Position numbers and translations under genes: made by a program. Shown here one piece after another: positions 51,609 through 60,206 of a DNA stretch of 64,000 nt. The stretch spans positions 186,001 to 250,000 of the forward strand of contig NZ_JNZS01000010.1 of assembly GCF_000718515.1 (NCBI RefSeq). Reading direction: 5' to 3'. The notes beneath the pieces were generated by a model. That model was given only the letters and a program-made list of their open reading frames with translations, was not told the DNA's origin and searched no databases. This DNA comes from Micromonospora parva (GTDB taxonomy: Bacteria; Actinomycetota; Actinomycetes; Mycobacteriales; Micromonosporaceae). How positions within the stretch are numbered: the first letter of the stretch is position 1; every line of letters starts with the position of its first letter.

Positions 51609-54600
51609 GTGCGGACTTCATTGATGGATGTGCTGGCTGAGCGGGTTCTCATCGCCGACGGTGCGATGGGCACGATGCTCCAGGCCGCGGACCTCACGCT
51701 CGACGACTTCGACGGGCTCGAGGGGTGCAACGAGATCCTCAACGTCACCCGCCCGGACGTGGTGCGCGGGGTGCACGACGCCTACCTGGCCGCCGGTGCG
51801 GACTGCGTGGAGACCAACACCTTCGGCGCCAACCTCGCCAACCTCGCCGAGTACGACATCCCGCAGCGCATCCGCGAGTTGTCCGAGGCGGGCGCGCGGA
51901 TCGCCCGGGAGGCCGCCGACGCGGCCAGCACCCCGCAGCGGCCCCGGTTCGTGCTCGGCTCGATCGGGCCGGGCACCAAGCTGCCCACCCTCGGGCACGC
52001 CGACTACTCGACCCTGCGCGACGCCTACCAGGAGAACGCCGCCGGTCTGATCGCTGGCGGCGCGGACGCGCTGATCATCGAGACCTGCCAGGACCTGCTC
52101 CAGGTCAAGGCGGCGGTGGTCGGGTCGAAGCGGGCGATGGCCGAGCTGGGCCAGTCGGTGCCGATCATCTGTCACGTCGCCGTGGAGACCACCGGCACGA
52201 TGCTGGTCGGCAGCGAGATCGGTGCGGCCCTGGCCGCGATCGAACCGCTGGGCGTGGACCTGATCGGGCTCAACTGCTCGACCGGCCCGGCCGAGATGAG
52301 CGAGCACCTGCGGTACCTGTCGCAGCACTCCCGCATCCCGCTGTCGGTGATGCCGAACGCCGGCCTGCCGGTGTTGACCGCCGACGGGGCGTACTTCCCG
52401 CTGACTCCCGTGGAGCTGGCCGAGGCCCTGGAGCGGTTCGTCACCGAGTACGGCGTGGGGCTTGTCGGCGGCTGCTGCGGCACCACCCCGGAGCACATCC
52501 AGGTGCTGTCCGAGCGGCTGCACGGCGTGACCGCCCCGGCCCGCGAGCCCCGACACGAGGCGGGTGTGTCCTCGGTGTACCACCCGGTGCCGTTCGCCCA
52601 GGACGCGTCGGTGCTGATGGTGGGGGAGCGGACCAACGCCAACGGCTCGAAGGCGTTCCGGGAGGCGATGCTCGCCGGTGACTGGCGGGCCTGTGTGGAG
52701 ATCGCCCGCAGCCAGGCGCGCGACGGCTCGCACCTGCTCGACCTCTGCGTGGACTACGTCGGCCGTGACGGCACCCAGGACATGCGGGAGCTGGCCGGCC
52801 GGTTCGCCACCGCGTCGACCCTGCCGATCATGTTGGACTCCACCGAGCCGGCGGTCGTCGAGGCCGGGCTGGAGATGCTCGGCGGCCGCTGTGTGGTCAA
52901 CTCGGTGAACTTCGAGGACGGCGACGGCCCCGAGTCCCGGTACGCGCGGGTGATGCCGATCGTCCGTGAGCACGGCGCGGCGGTGGTGGCGCTGCTCATC
53001 GACGAGGAGGGCCAGGCCCGTACCCAGGAGTGGAAGGTCCGGGTCGCGGCCCGGTTGATCGACGACCTGACCGGCCGGTGGGGGATGGACCGCTCCGACA
53101 TCCTAATCGACGCGCTGACCTTCCCGATCGCCACCGGGCAGGAGGAGACCCGCCGCGACGGCCTCGAGACGATCGAGGCGATCCGCGAGATCGCCCGCCG
53201 CTACCCGGGCGTCAACTTCACCCTGGGCATCTCGAACATCTCCTTCGGCCTCAACCCGGCGGCCCGGCAGGTGCTCAACTCGGTGTTCCTGCACGAGTGC
53301 GTGCAGGCCGGCCTGACCTCGGCGATCGTGCACGCCAGCAAGATCCTGCCGATGTCGAAGATCCCCGACGAGCAGCGCGAGGTCGCCCTGGACCTGGTCT
53401 ACGACCGGCGCCGCGAGGGGTACGACCCGGTGCAGCGGTTCCTGGAGCTCTTCGAGGGCGTCGACGTGACCAGCGCCCGGGCCAGCCGGGCCCAGGAGTT
53501 GGCCGCGCTGCCGCTGGACGAACGGCTCAAGCGGCGGATCATCGACGGTGAGCGCAACGGCCTGGAGGCCGACCTGGACGACGCGATGGCCGGCGGCCGG
53601 TCCCCGCTGTCGATCATCAACGACATCCTGCTGGACGGCATGAAGGTGGTCGGTGAGCTGTTCGGCTCCGGCCAGATGCAGCTGCCGTTCGTGCTCCAGT
53701 CCGCCGAGGTGATGAAGACCGCGGTGGCCTACCTGGAACCGCACATGGAGACCGCGGAGGACGGCGGCAAGGGCCGCATCGTGCTCGCCACAGTGCGCGG
53801 CGACGTGCACGACATCGGCAAGAACCTGGTCGACATCATCCTGTCCAACAACGGCTACGAGGTGGTGAACATCGGCATCAAGCAGCCGATCAGCGCCATC
53901 CTGGATGCCGCCGAGCAGCACCGCGCCGACGCGATCGGCATGTCCGGGCTGCTGGTGAAGAGCACCGTCATCATGAAGGAGAACCTGGCCGAGATGGCCA
54001 CCCGCGGGGTCGCCGAGCGGTGGCCCGTCCTGCTGGGTGGGGCGGCGCTGACCCGCGCGTACGTCGAGGACGACCTGCGCGCGATGTTCCCCGGGCAGGT
54101 GCACTACGCGCGGGACGCGTTCGAGGGTCTGTCCCTGATGGACAGGGTGATGACCGCCAAGCGTGGCGGCGCGCCGGTGATCGACCCCGAGCGGGAGGCG
54201 GCCCTCGCGGCCCGGCGGGCGCGCCGGGAACGGCAGCGCTCGGTGGTCAGCACGTCGCTGCCGGAGCTGCACGACTCCTCGGTCCGCTCCGACGTCGCCG
54301 CCGACGTGGCGGTGCCCACCCCGCCGTTCTTCGGCACCCGGGTGGTCAAGGGCGTGCCGATGGCCGACTACGCGGCACTGCTCGACGAGCGGGCCACCTT
54401 CTCCGGGCAGTGGGGCCTGCGCGGCGCCCGGGGCGGCAGCGGACCCTCCTACGAGGAGCTTGTCGAGACCGAGGGCCGCCCGCGCCTGCGGTACTGGCTG
54501 GACCGGTTGATCGCCGACCAGGTCCTTGAGGCAGCCGTGGTGTACGGCTACTTCCCGGCGTACTCCGAAGGCAATGACCTGGTGGTGCTCGACGAGAACG

Positions 54601-55124
54601 GGCACGCGGAGCGCGCCCGGTTCTCGTTCCCCCGGCAGCGGCAGGAGCGGCGGCTCTGCCTGGCGGACTTCTTCAAGCCCCGGGGCGAGCAGCTCGATGT
54701 GGTCGCGTTGCAACTGGTCACCGTGGGTCAGCCGGTCAGCGAGTACGCGGCGAAGCTGTTCGCCCGCAACGAGTACCGCGACTACCTGGAGGTGCACGGG
54801 CTCTCCGTGCAGCTCACCGAGGCGCTCGCCGAATACTGGCACCAGCGCATCCGCGCCGAGATGACCCTGCCCGACGGCCGCCCGCTGGGGCACGACGACC
54901 CGGCGGACCTGGCCGGCATCCTGCACAACGACTACCGGGGTTGCCGGTACGCGTTCGGCTACCCGGCCTGCCCGGACCTGGAGGACCGGGCGAAGATCAT
55001 GGACCTGCTCGGGGCGGACCGGATCGGGGTCGAGCTGTCCGAGGAGTTCCAGCTGATGCCGGAGCAGGCCACCGACGCGATCGTCGTCCACCACCCGGAG
55101 GCCAACTACTTCAACGCCAAATAA
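51609..55124 (+). CDS. metH: Cobalamin-dependent methionine synthase MetH
   Basis: A 1171-residue four-module enzyme: homocysteine module (about 1-310) with zinc cysteines in IGLNCSTGP near 218 and GGCCGT near 286; methyltetrahydrofolate module (about 325-590); B12 module (about 640-880) with GDVHDIGKN near 731, whose His binds cobalt, and GMSGLLVKS; and a C-terminal reactivation module (about 900-1165; GVELSEEFQLMPEQA). It methylates homocysteine to methionine. TAACCT lies 6 nt before the GTG and no ribosome binding site is seen; the ATG at 51624 is a less likely start. Confidence 0.95.
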   Translation: MRTSLMDVLAERVLIADGAMGTMLQAADLTLDDFDGLEGCNEILNVTRPDVVRGVHDAYLAAGADCVETNTFGANLANLAEYDIPQRIRELSEAGARIAREAADAASTPQRPRFVLGSIGPGTKLPTLGHADYSTLRDAYQENAAGLIAGGADALIIETCQDLLQVKAAVVGSKRAMAELGQSVPIICHVAVETTGTMLVGSEIGAALAAIEPLGVDLIGLNCSTGPAEMSEHLRYLSQHSRIPLSVMPNAGLPVLTADGAYFPLTPVELAEALERFVTEYGVGLVGGCCGTTPEHIQVLSERLHGVTAPAREPRHEAGVSSVYHPVPFAQDASVLMVGERTNANGSKAFREAMLAGDWRACVEIARSQARDGSHLLDLCVDYVGRDGTQDMRELAGRFATASTLPIMLDSTEPAVVEAGLEMLGGRCVVNSVNFEDGDGPESRYARVMPIVREHGAAVVALLIDEEGQARTQEWKVRVAARLIDDLTGRWGMDRSDILIDALTFPIATGQEETRRDGLETIEAIREIARRYPGVNFTLGISNISFGLNPAARQVLNSVFLHECVQAGLTSAIVHASKILPMSKIPDEQREVALDLVYDRRREGYDPVQRFLELFEGVDVTSARASRAQELAALPLDERLKRRIIDGERNGLEADLDDAMAGGRSPLSIINDILLDGMKVVGELFGSGQMQLPFVLQSAEVMKTAVAYLEPHMETAEDGGKGRIVLATVRGDVHDIGKNLVDIILSNNGYEVVNIGIKQPISAILDAAEQHRADAIGMSGLLVKSTVIMKENLAEMATRGVAERWPVLLGGAALTRAYVEDDLRAMFPGQVHYARDAFEGLSLMDRVMTAKRGGAPVIDPEREAALAARRARRERQRSVVSTSLPELHDSSVRSDVAADVAVPTPPFFGTRVVKGVPMADYAALLDERATFSGQWGLRGARGGSGPSYEELVETEGRPRLRYWLDRLIADQVLEAAVVYGYFPAYSEGNDLVVLDENGHAERARFSFPRQRQERRLCLADFFKPRGEQLDVVALQLVTVGQPVSEYAAKLFARNEYRDYLEVHGLSVQLTEALAEYWHQRIRAEMTLPDGRPLGHDDPADLAGILHNDYRGCRYAFGYPACPDLEDRAKIMDLLGADRIGVELSEEFQLMPEQATDAIVVHHPEANYFNAK

Positions 55125-55269
55125 CGGCGCAAGTGCCCTGACCTGCATGTGAGCTCGTCCGAACGGCGGCTGAGTCATGATCATGCCGCGGTCAGATGTG
55201 CTAGTCCGTTTGCCGCGATCGATGCTGCTCGCACCACGGCAGCTGAGGCAAGGCCCTAGCATCGGCCCC

Positions 55270-56895
55270 ATGATCGAGGACTTCGCGGGTCGGCTCCTGC
55301 GCGACATGGCCGGCCTCGACCCGTGCACAGCGGTCGTCGAGGCCGGCGAGCAGGATGTCGACGGGCTTACCGACTACAGCCCGGAGGGCCACCAGGCCCG
55401 CGCCGACCTCGCGGCCCGCGCCCTGCACGAACTCGAGACCGTGGGTGACGCACTGCCGGCCGCGACCGCGCTGCACGCCCACCTCGCCGAACGGCTGAGT
55501 GCGCGGATCGCCGTGCATGACGCCGGGGAGGACCTGCGCGAACTGCACGCGGCGGCCACCGGTCCGCTCCAGCTCATCCGCCAGGCCGTCGAGGCTGCGG
55601 TTCCGGGCCACGGCGCCGAGGGCGCGGCCTTCGAGGAGGGTTGGGCTCGTGTCTGCGCACGCCTGGCCGCGATTCCCACGGCCCTGGACGGGTACGCCCG
55701 CAGCCTCCTGCTTTCTGCGGAGCGCGGCAATGTGCCGGCCCGGCGTCAGGTGGAGCTCGTCACGCAGCGCTGTCGCACCTGGATCGACGACGATGTCGCC
55801 TTGGTGGATCGCTACGGCGATGGGCGTCAGCGGGCGTCGTTGCAGGCCGCAGCGACGGGCGCGCGAGCGGCGTACCAGAGACTGGCCGAGATGCTGACCG
55901 CAGACCTGGCACCACGGGCCGTTGAGGAGGAGGCGTTCGGTCAGCAGCGGTACGCACTCTGGGTGCGTACCTTCCTCGCGGCCCGCCCTGATCTGCGCGA
56001 GTTGTACGACTGGGGCTGGGACGAGTTCCGAGCGACAGAGGCAGAACTGATCGCGGAAGCGAAGGCCCTGGGCGGGAGCGTGCCCGAGGTGCTCGCCTGG
56101 CTCGCCAGCCCCGACGCGCCTGGCACGCTGCACAGCAGGGAGGCATTCGGCGGGTGGTTGCAGGAGCTGTTGGAGGCCACCACCGAGCGACTGGACGGCG
56201 TACATTTTGACATTCCCGCCCCGCTGCGGCGCATCGAGTCGCGGTTGACCACGTCGTCCGGTATTGCCTACATCGGGCCGTCGCGGGACGTGGCGCGGCC
56301 GGGCCGGGTCTGGTGGTCCGTCCTCGAGGACGCGACGAGTTTCCCCACCTGGTACGCGTACAGCACCGCCTATCACGAGGGCGTTCCCGGGCACCACCTC
56401 CACCTCGGCTCCGAGGTCTGCCGGGGAGGCCTCGGACAGCGGCTGAACCTGCTCGGCGGCCTTGCCGGCAGCCAGGAGGGCTGGGCCCTGTACGCCGAGC
56501 GGTTCATGGACGAGCTCGGGCTCTACGACCAGCCGGGTGCTCGACTGGGCTATCTGTACATGCAGCTCCTGCGGGCGGCACGGGTCGTGCTCGACATCGG
56601 TCTGCACCTGCGGCTGCCGGTGCCGTCTGGTGACGGAGCAGTGTGGACGCCGGATGCTGCGCTGCAGCTGCTGCGGGACCGCTGTCATCAGGGGCCGTAC
56701 GCGTCCGCCGAGCTTGCGCGTTACCTGGGCCGGCCAGGGCAGGCGCTGGCTTACAAGGTGGGTGAGCGCGTGTGGCTGGCAGGCCGCTCGTCCTTCCCCG
56801 GCGACCGGCGCGCATTCCATCGCTACGCGCTGGGGCTGGGTTCGCTGGGGCTGGACCAGTTGACGGCGGCCCTTGAGGTTGGCCGCGCGCCGTAG
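55270..56895 (+). CDS. DUF885 family, metallopeptidase-like protein
   Basis: A 541-residue protein of the DUF885 family (all-helical, gluzincin-like). The signature is AYHEGVPGHHLHLGSE near residues 374-389, where the HExxxxHH pattern would bind zinc, preceded by SFPTWYAYST and followed by LNLLGGLAGSQEGWALYAER. It probably hydrolyses a small peptide or ester. TAGCAT is 7 nt before the ATG at 55270; an in-frame extension to 55177 is less family-like. Codon use has slightly lower GC than its left neighbours. Confidence 0.85.
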   Translation: MIEDFAGRLLRDMAGLDPCTAVVEAGEQDVDGLTDYSPEGHQARADLAARALHELETVGDALPAATALHAHLAERLSARIAVHDAGEDLRELHAAATGPLQLIRQAVEAAVPGHGAEGAAFEEGWARVCARLAAIPTALDGYARSLLLSAERGNVPARRQVELVTQRCRTWIDDDVALVDRYGDGRQRASLQAAATGARAAYQRLAEMLTADLAPRAVEEEAFGQQRYALWVRTFLAARPDLRELYDWGWDEFRATEAELIAEAKALGGSVPEVLAWLASPDAPGTLHSREAFGGWLQELLEATTERLDGVHFDIPAPLRRIESRLTTSSGIAYIGPSRDVARPGRVWWSVLEDATSFPTWYAYSTAYHEGVPGHHLHLGSEVCRGGLGQRLNLLGGLAGSQEGWALYAERFMDELGLYDQPGARLGYLYMQLLRAARVVLDIGLHLRLPVPSGDGAVWTPDAALQLLRDRCHQGPYASAELARYLGRPGQALAYKVGERVWLAGRSSFPGDRRAFHRYALGLGSLGLDQLTAALEVGRAP

Positions 56896-56944
56896 GGCGA
56901 TCGCCAGGGGTGGTCAGGTGGTGTGCACGCCGCGCGCTCTGGCA

Positions 56945-56979
56945 TTGTGATAGGTACCTTGCCATGACAAGGTAGTGGT
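56945..56979 (+). promoter_or_regulatory. PadR promoter with overlapping operator
   Basis: TTGTGA (-35, 56945-56950), a 17-bp spacer, CAAGGT (-10, 56968-56973), 6 nt, then the ATG: a complete leaderless promoter. The 20-bp palindrome TACCTTG-CCATGA-CAAGGTA (56955-56974) covers the spacer and -10 and is a good candidate operator for the PadR protein itself. Confidence 0.7.
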
Positions 56980-57303
56980 ATGCAGCCCGATCCGAAGCTC
57001 ATTGCGTTGCGGCGCGGCCTGCTCGAACCACTCGTCCTGGCTGCCGTCGAGTCCCAGCAGCGGTACGCGGCCGAGATCCTCGCCGCTCTACAGCAGGCAG
57101 GTTTTCCCGCCCAGGAGGGCACGCTGTATCCGCTGCTGAGCAAACTCCGTCGAGACGGGCTCGTGCACCACGAGTGGCGTGAGTCGCCGTCCGGGCCACC
57201 CCGGAAGTACTTCTCCCTCACGGATGCCGGCAGGGGGCAGCTCACCGCGTTCCGCGACTACTGGGGCGAACTGACCCTCATGATCAACACGATTGGACGA
57301 TGA
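56980..57303 (+). CDS. PadR family transcriptional regulator
   Basis: A 107-residue winged-helix PadR-s1 protein: LRRGLLEPLVLAAVESQQRY, AEILAALQQAGFPAQEGTLY, PLLSKLRRDGLVHHEWRESP and PPRKYFSLTDAGRGQLTAF. Such proteins repress their own gene and a neighbour in response to a lipophilic signal or membrane stress. The start is followed by no leader. The next gene, 37 bp on, encodes a PspC membrane protein, the common partner of PadR in actinomycetes. Confidence 0.9.
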   Translation: MQPDPKLIALRRGLLEPLVLAAVESQQRYAAEILAALQQAGFPAQEGTLYPLLSKLRRDGLVHHEWRESPSGPPRKYFSLTDAGRGQLTAFRDYWGELTLMINTIGR

Positions 57304-57340
57304 TTCATGAACGAGTCGGTATCCATCCGCCTCACCGGGC

Positions 57341-57835
57341 ATGTCACGGCCTTCCCCGGCTACCCCCGACGCGCGCGACGCCCTGCGGCAGTACCTCGAC
57401 GACGCGCGACGCGCGCTGCGCACCGACCCGGACGCTGACGAGATCGTCCGAGACCTCGAATCAGCGATCGGCGACCGGCTGAGCGCTCGCACGGCCTCGG
57501 GCGACGACGCGGTGACCGGTGCCCGGATGACGGCGATCCTGGCCGAGCTGGGGCCGGTGAGCCCGGCACGCCCCGCGCCGCCGTCCGCCCAGGGGAGGTC
57601 GCGTGGCCGGTTCTGGTGTCGGATCAACGAGGGCAAGTGGTTCGGCGGCATCTGTCTCGGCGTCGCGGCGTACGGCGAGTTCGCTGTCGACTGGGTACGA
57701 ACCGTCGTGCTGCTGCTGACCCTGGTCACCGGCGGGCTGCTCGGCGTGGCGTACCTGGTCCTGCTGCTCGTGCTGCCCGTCGTCCCGACGGTCGCCGACT
57801 ATGAGCGCCAACGGGACGCACCGCGATACCCGTGA
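57341..57835 (+). CDS. PspC domain membrane protein
   Basis: A 164-residue protein with a helical HAAS-like N-terminus (about 10-70; ALRQYLDDARRALRTDPDAD, VRDLESAIGDRLSARTASGD) and a PspC domain (about 95-150; KWFGGICLGVAAYGEFAVDW followed by a transmembrane hairpin LLLTLVTGGLLGVAYLVLLL). It likely senses or reports membrane stress together with the PadR regulator. A different reading frame opens at 57307 but ends soon and is not the gene. Confidence 0.82.
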   Translation: MSRPSPATPDARDALRQYLDDARRALRTDPDADEIVRDLESAIGDRLSARTASGDDAVTGARMTAILAELGPVSPARPAPPSAQGRSRGRFWCRINEGKWFGGICLGVAAYGEFAVDWVRTVVLLLTLVTGGLLGVAYLVLLLVLPVVPTVADYERQRDAPRYP

Positions 57836-57911
57836 ACCGACAGCGCACAGCCGGAAGGGACAGTCCCGCCCGGGCATGCGGCGCCGGCCCTTCAGGTGCG
57901 ACGCTGCCGGG

Positions 57912-58688
57912 ATGCGACAGGTCACAGTGCTCGGAAGTTGCGGTGGCTTCCCCGAACCCGGCCGCGCCTGCAGCGGTTTCGCCGTGGACTGGGACGGCTA
58001 CCGCTTGGTGCTGGACCTGGGCTATGCCACGCTGCCGCGGCTGCTCGGACACTGGCCGGACGGCGTGCTGGACGCTGTCGTCGTCACCCACGAGCACCCG
58101 GATCACTGCGTCGACCTGCACGGTCTGTTCAGGATGCGGTTCTACGGTCAACCCGGGGGACCACGGCTGCCGTTGTTCTGCCCGCCCGGCGTGCTCGACC
58201 GGCTCAGCGGCTTGGAGCCCGATGTCGATCTACAGGCGGTCTTCGACCTGCACCCGTTACCCGGCGGGTACCGGGTCGGGCCGTTCGACCTGACCGGGCT
58301 GTCTCTCCCGCACTTCGTGCCCAACGCCGGCGTCCGGATCGCGGCCGACGGGATTGTCCTGGCCTACTCCGGGGACACCGGGCCGACTCCCGCGCTGGCC
58401 GAGCTGGGACGTGACGCTGACCTGTTCATCGTCGAGGCGACGGACCGCGACGGCGAGACGAGCCGTCCCACCCGAAACCTGTTGACCTCCACCGAGGCTG
58501 GTCGGTGGGCTCGTCGGGCGGGCGCCCGCCGCCTGGTGCTCACCCACTTCTGGCCGGGCAACGACCGGGAGGTGGCGGTGGCGGCCGCGCAGGTGGAGTT
58601 CGGCAGTGCCGTTATGGCGGCTGAGGAAGGGCTCACGCTGATGCTCGGGACGCCAGACAGCGGATGCGCCTGTCGCCGCTGCGGCTGA
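57912..58688 (+). CDS. MBL-fold metallohydrolase
   Basis: A 258-residue metallo-beta-lactamase-fold protein: VTLGSCGGFPEPGRACSGF-like start, THEHPDHCVDLHGLFRMRF with the HxHxDH motif near residues 61-66, AYSGDTGPTPALAELG with the metal-bridging Asp, and RLVLTHFWPGND with the last His. It belongs to the RNase Z/AtsA-like branch without extra domains. The C-terminus has a Cys pair (CACRRC). Substrate unknown. No strong ribosome binding site is visible. Confidence 0.85.
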   Translation: MRQVTVLGSCGGFPEPGRACSGFAVDWDGYRLVLDLGYATLPRLLGHWPDGVLDAVVVTHEHPDHCVDLHGLFRMRFYGQPGGPRLPLFCPPGVLDRLSGLEPDVDLQAVFDLHPLPGGYRVGPFDLTGLSLPHFVPNAGVRIAADGIVLAYSGDTGPTPALAELGRDADLFIVEATDRDGETSRPTRNLLTSTEAGRWARRAGARRLVLTHFWPGNDREVAVAAAQVEFGSAVMAAEEGLTLMLGTPDSGCACRRCG

Positions 58689-58755
58689 TCAGCCCCGTTT
58701 GTCGCTTGAAGGTCAAGGGGTCGCCGGGCCACACGGGCACCGGCAAGATGGTGGC

Positions 58756-58980
58756 GTGGAGACTGAGCCCGTCACAGCTGGCCGGGCGGTGTTCGTGGAC
58801 GGGCTGGAGGGCTTGCCTGGCAGCTCGGGCGGCTGTCGCCTTGCCCTGACGTTGGCATGTCCGGTTCTTCTTCGTGCCGCTGACGTCTGGTGGGTTGAGG
58901 ATGATGTGCTGTACGTCCGGCGCGGTGACGCCCCGGCGGTGGCGCATCGGGGTGGCCTCGAATGGCGTCGGCACTGGTAG
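58756..58980 (+). CDS. Small hypothetical protein
   Basis: A 74-residue frame (VETEPVTAGRAVFVDGLEGL at the start, ending LYVRRGDAPAVAHRGGLEWR...). The sequence looks protein-like and CAAGAT lies exactly 6 nt before the GTG, as at other leaderless starts here. No family recognised. Confidence 0.4.
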   Translation: METEPVTAGRAVFVDGLEGLPGSSGGCRLALTLACPVLLRAADVWWVEDDVLYVRRGDAPAVAHRGGLEWRRHW

Positions 58981-59014
58981 CGCGCAGGGGCCTGGTTCCC
59001 GCTACGGTGTCGCT

Positions 59015-59227
59015 GTGTCTCGATTCAGCATGATGGCCCGCGTCGACATCCCCAGCGAGGTGGCCGACGCCGAAGCCTGGATCGCGCGATATCGCGAGTC
59101 GTTGACCTCAATCGCGGAGAGCGGCTGCGGCTGCTGCGTACGTGCGTGGCAGATCGAGGGACCGCAAGAGTTGGTCGACACGATCCCGCTGGTGCTCACG
59201 GCCTCGACGGAGTGGGACCGGGACTAG
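59015..59227 (+). CDS. Small hypothetical Cys-containing protein
   Basis: A 70-residue protein: VSRFSMMARVDIPSEVADAE, then AWIARYRESLTSIAESGCGC with a CGCC cluster that may bind metal or form disulfides, and VDTIPLVLTASTEWDRD. TACGGT is 6 nt before the GTG with no ribosome binding site. The stop overlaps the end of the converging minus-strand gene. Confidence 0.5.
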   Translation: MSRFSMMARVDIPSEVADAEAWIARYRESLTSIAESGCGCCVRAWQIEGPQELVDTIPLVLTASTEWDRD

Positions 59228-59454
59228 TCACCGCGGGGCCGCAGCTCGGCCAAGGGCCTCAGGTTTGCGGCGTACTGGTCGACGTCGAACGTCAACGTGC
59301 CACGATCTCCAACGTCGGGCAGCTGGCGACCGACGTCGGTCCACTGCACTTGCCGCTCCCTCGCAGCAGCCGGGCAGACAGCACGCCGCAGCCCCCAGTT
59401 CCGCAACTGGGGCAGGATGTTAGAGCCCTGGGATGCCGTAATCGGGGGTGTCAC
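59224..59454 (-). CDS. Small hypothetical protein
   Basis: A 76-residue frame (VTPPITASQGSNILPQLRNW at the start; GTLTFDVDQYAANLRPLAEL near the end). It begins inside the end of the next gene on the same strand; an ATG at 59493 is an alternative start. The C-terminal half looks like real protein, but support is limited. Confidence 0.4.
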   Translation of the reverse strand: MTPPITASQGSNILPQLRNWGLRRAVCPAAARERQVQWTDVGRQLPDVGDRGTLTFDVDQYAANLRPLAELRPRGD

Positions 59455-59944
59455 GCTCACGGTTCGGTGGATCGTGCTTCTCTCCGTGCTCATCGGACGG
59501 CATCATTCTATCTATTTCTTCTATGAGTTCTTGGTAGGACGGGCGTTCCGTCGGCTCTCTGCCCGCTGGTTCCGGTGCGTGCGCGCGGTCTTTCTCGGGT
59601 TGCGCGATTGACCGTTGACGTGGAGAGTCGCCGTCGGATCGTTTCGGTGGTCGCGGCGCTGGCGGGACATGTCGTGGCTGGGCGGGTCTTGTCCACTGTC
59701 GTCCGCTGATGTCCGGGCCTCGCTTCCTGCGCGATTCGTTCCACGCCGAGGGCATGATCGACAGGATCATCTCGATCAGGCGCAGGATGTGCGCGAGCAG
59801 CGCAGGGGTTTCCACATCACGTCCGTTCCTCCTCGCCTCTTCGGTTTGGAGGTGATAAATATGATAAGTTACGAAAATTGCTGCCAGGCTCATCAGAAGG
59901 CCGCCCGCGGTGCCTGCCAGGGCTATCCAGTCGGATATCTGCAT
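59420..59944 (-). CDS. Hypothetical single-pass membrane protein
   Basis: A 174-residue protein with one N-terminal membrane segment (WIALAGTAGGLLMSLAAIFV, about residues 6-25), a short helical part (AHILRLIEMILSIMPSAWNE) and a long charged, disordered tail (about 70-174; Arg/Pro/Glu-rich). It should lie in the inner membrane with the tail in the cytoplasm. The region is less GC-rich than the rest of the window, hinting at a different origin. No family recognised. The 262-bp gap to the VOC gene shows no gene. Confidence 0.55.
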   Translation of the reverse strand: MQISDWIALAGTAGGLLMSLAAIFVTYHIYHLQTEEARRNGRDVETPALLAHILRLIEMILSIMPSAWNESRRKRGPDISGRQWTRPAQPRHVPPAPRPPKRSDGDSPRQRSIAQPEKDRAHAPEPAGREPTERPSYQELIEEIDRMMPSDEHGEKHDPPNRERDTPDYGIPGL

Positions 59945-60206
59945 GGATCGATTCTGCACGCCGGCCGCAACTGCCGATCTTGCGGTATCTCCCTGGTCGA
60001 CAGCCCGGTTGCTGTGGCACACCAGATGCGGTGACCGCACGTCACCCGGCGAGCGTGCCGTCCGCATTCATGATCTGGTCCCGTACCAGCGGTGCGACAG
60101 CCGCGACGCGGCAGACGGTCTGCTCTGAATGTCGAAGACCGCCGGGTGGCTCCGTCCTCGGGGAGGATGCGGTCATCGTGATCGCAGCAGAGCAGGGAGA
60201 TCCGGC

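Noticed and set aside
57307..57340. Frameshifted longer PspC protein starting at 57307
   Set aside because: That frame runs into Arg-rich sequence and stops; the ATG at 57341 gives a complete HAAS/PspC protein.
59615..60034. Plus-strand frame of 139 codons in the low-GC pocket
   Set aside because: It is antisense to the single-pass membrane protein, which has a recognisable helix and better start context.
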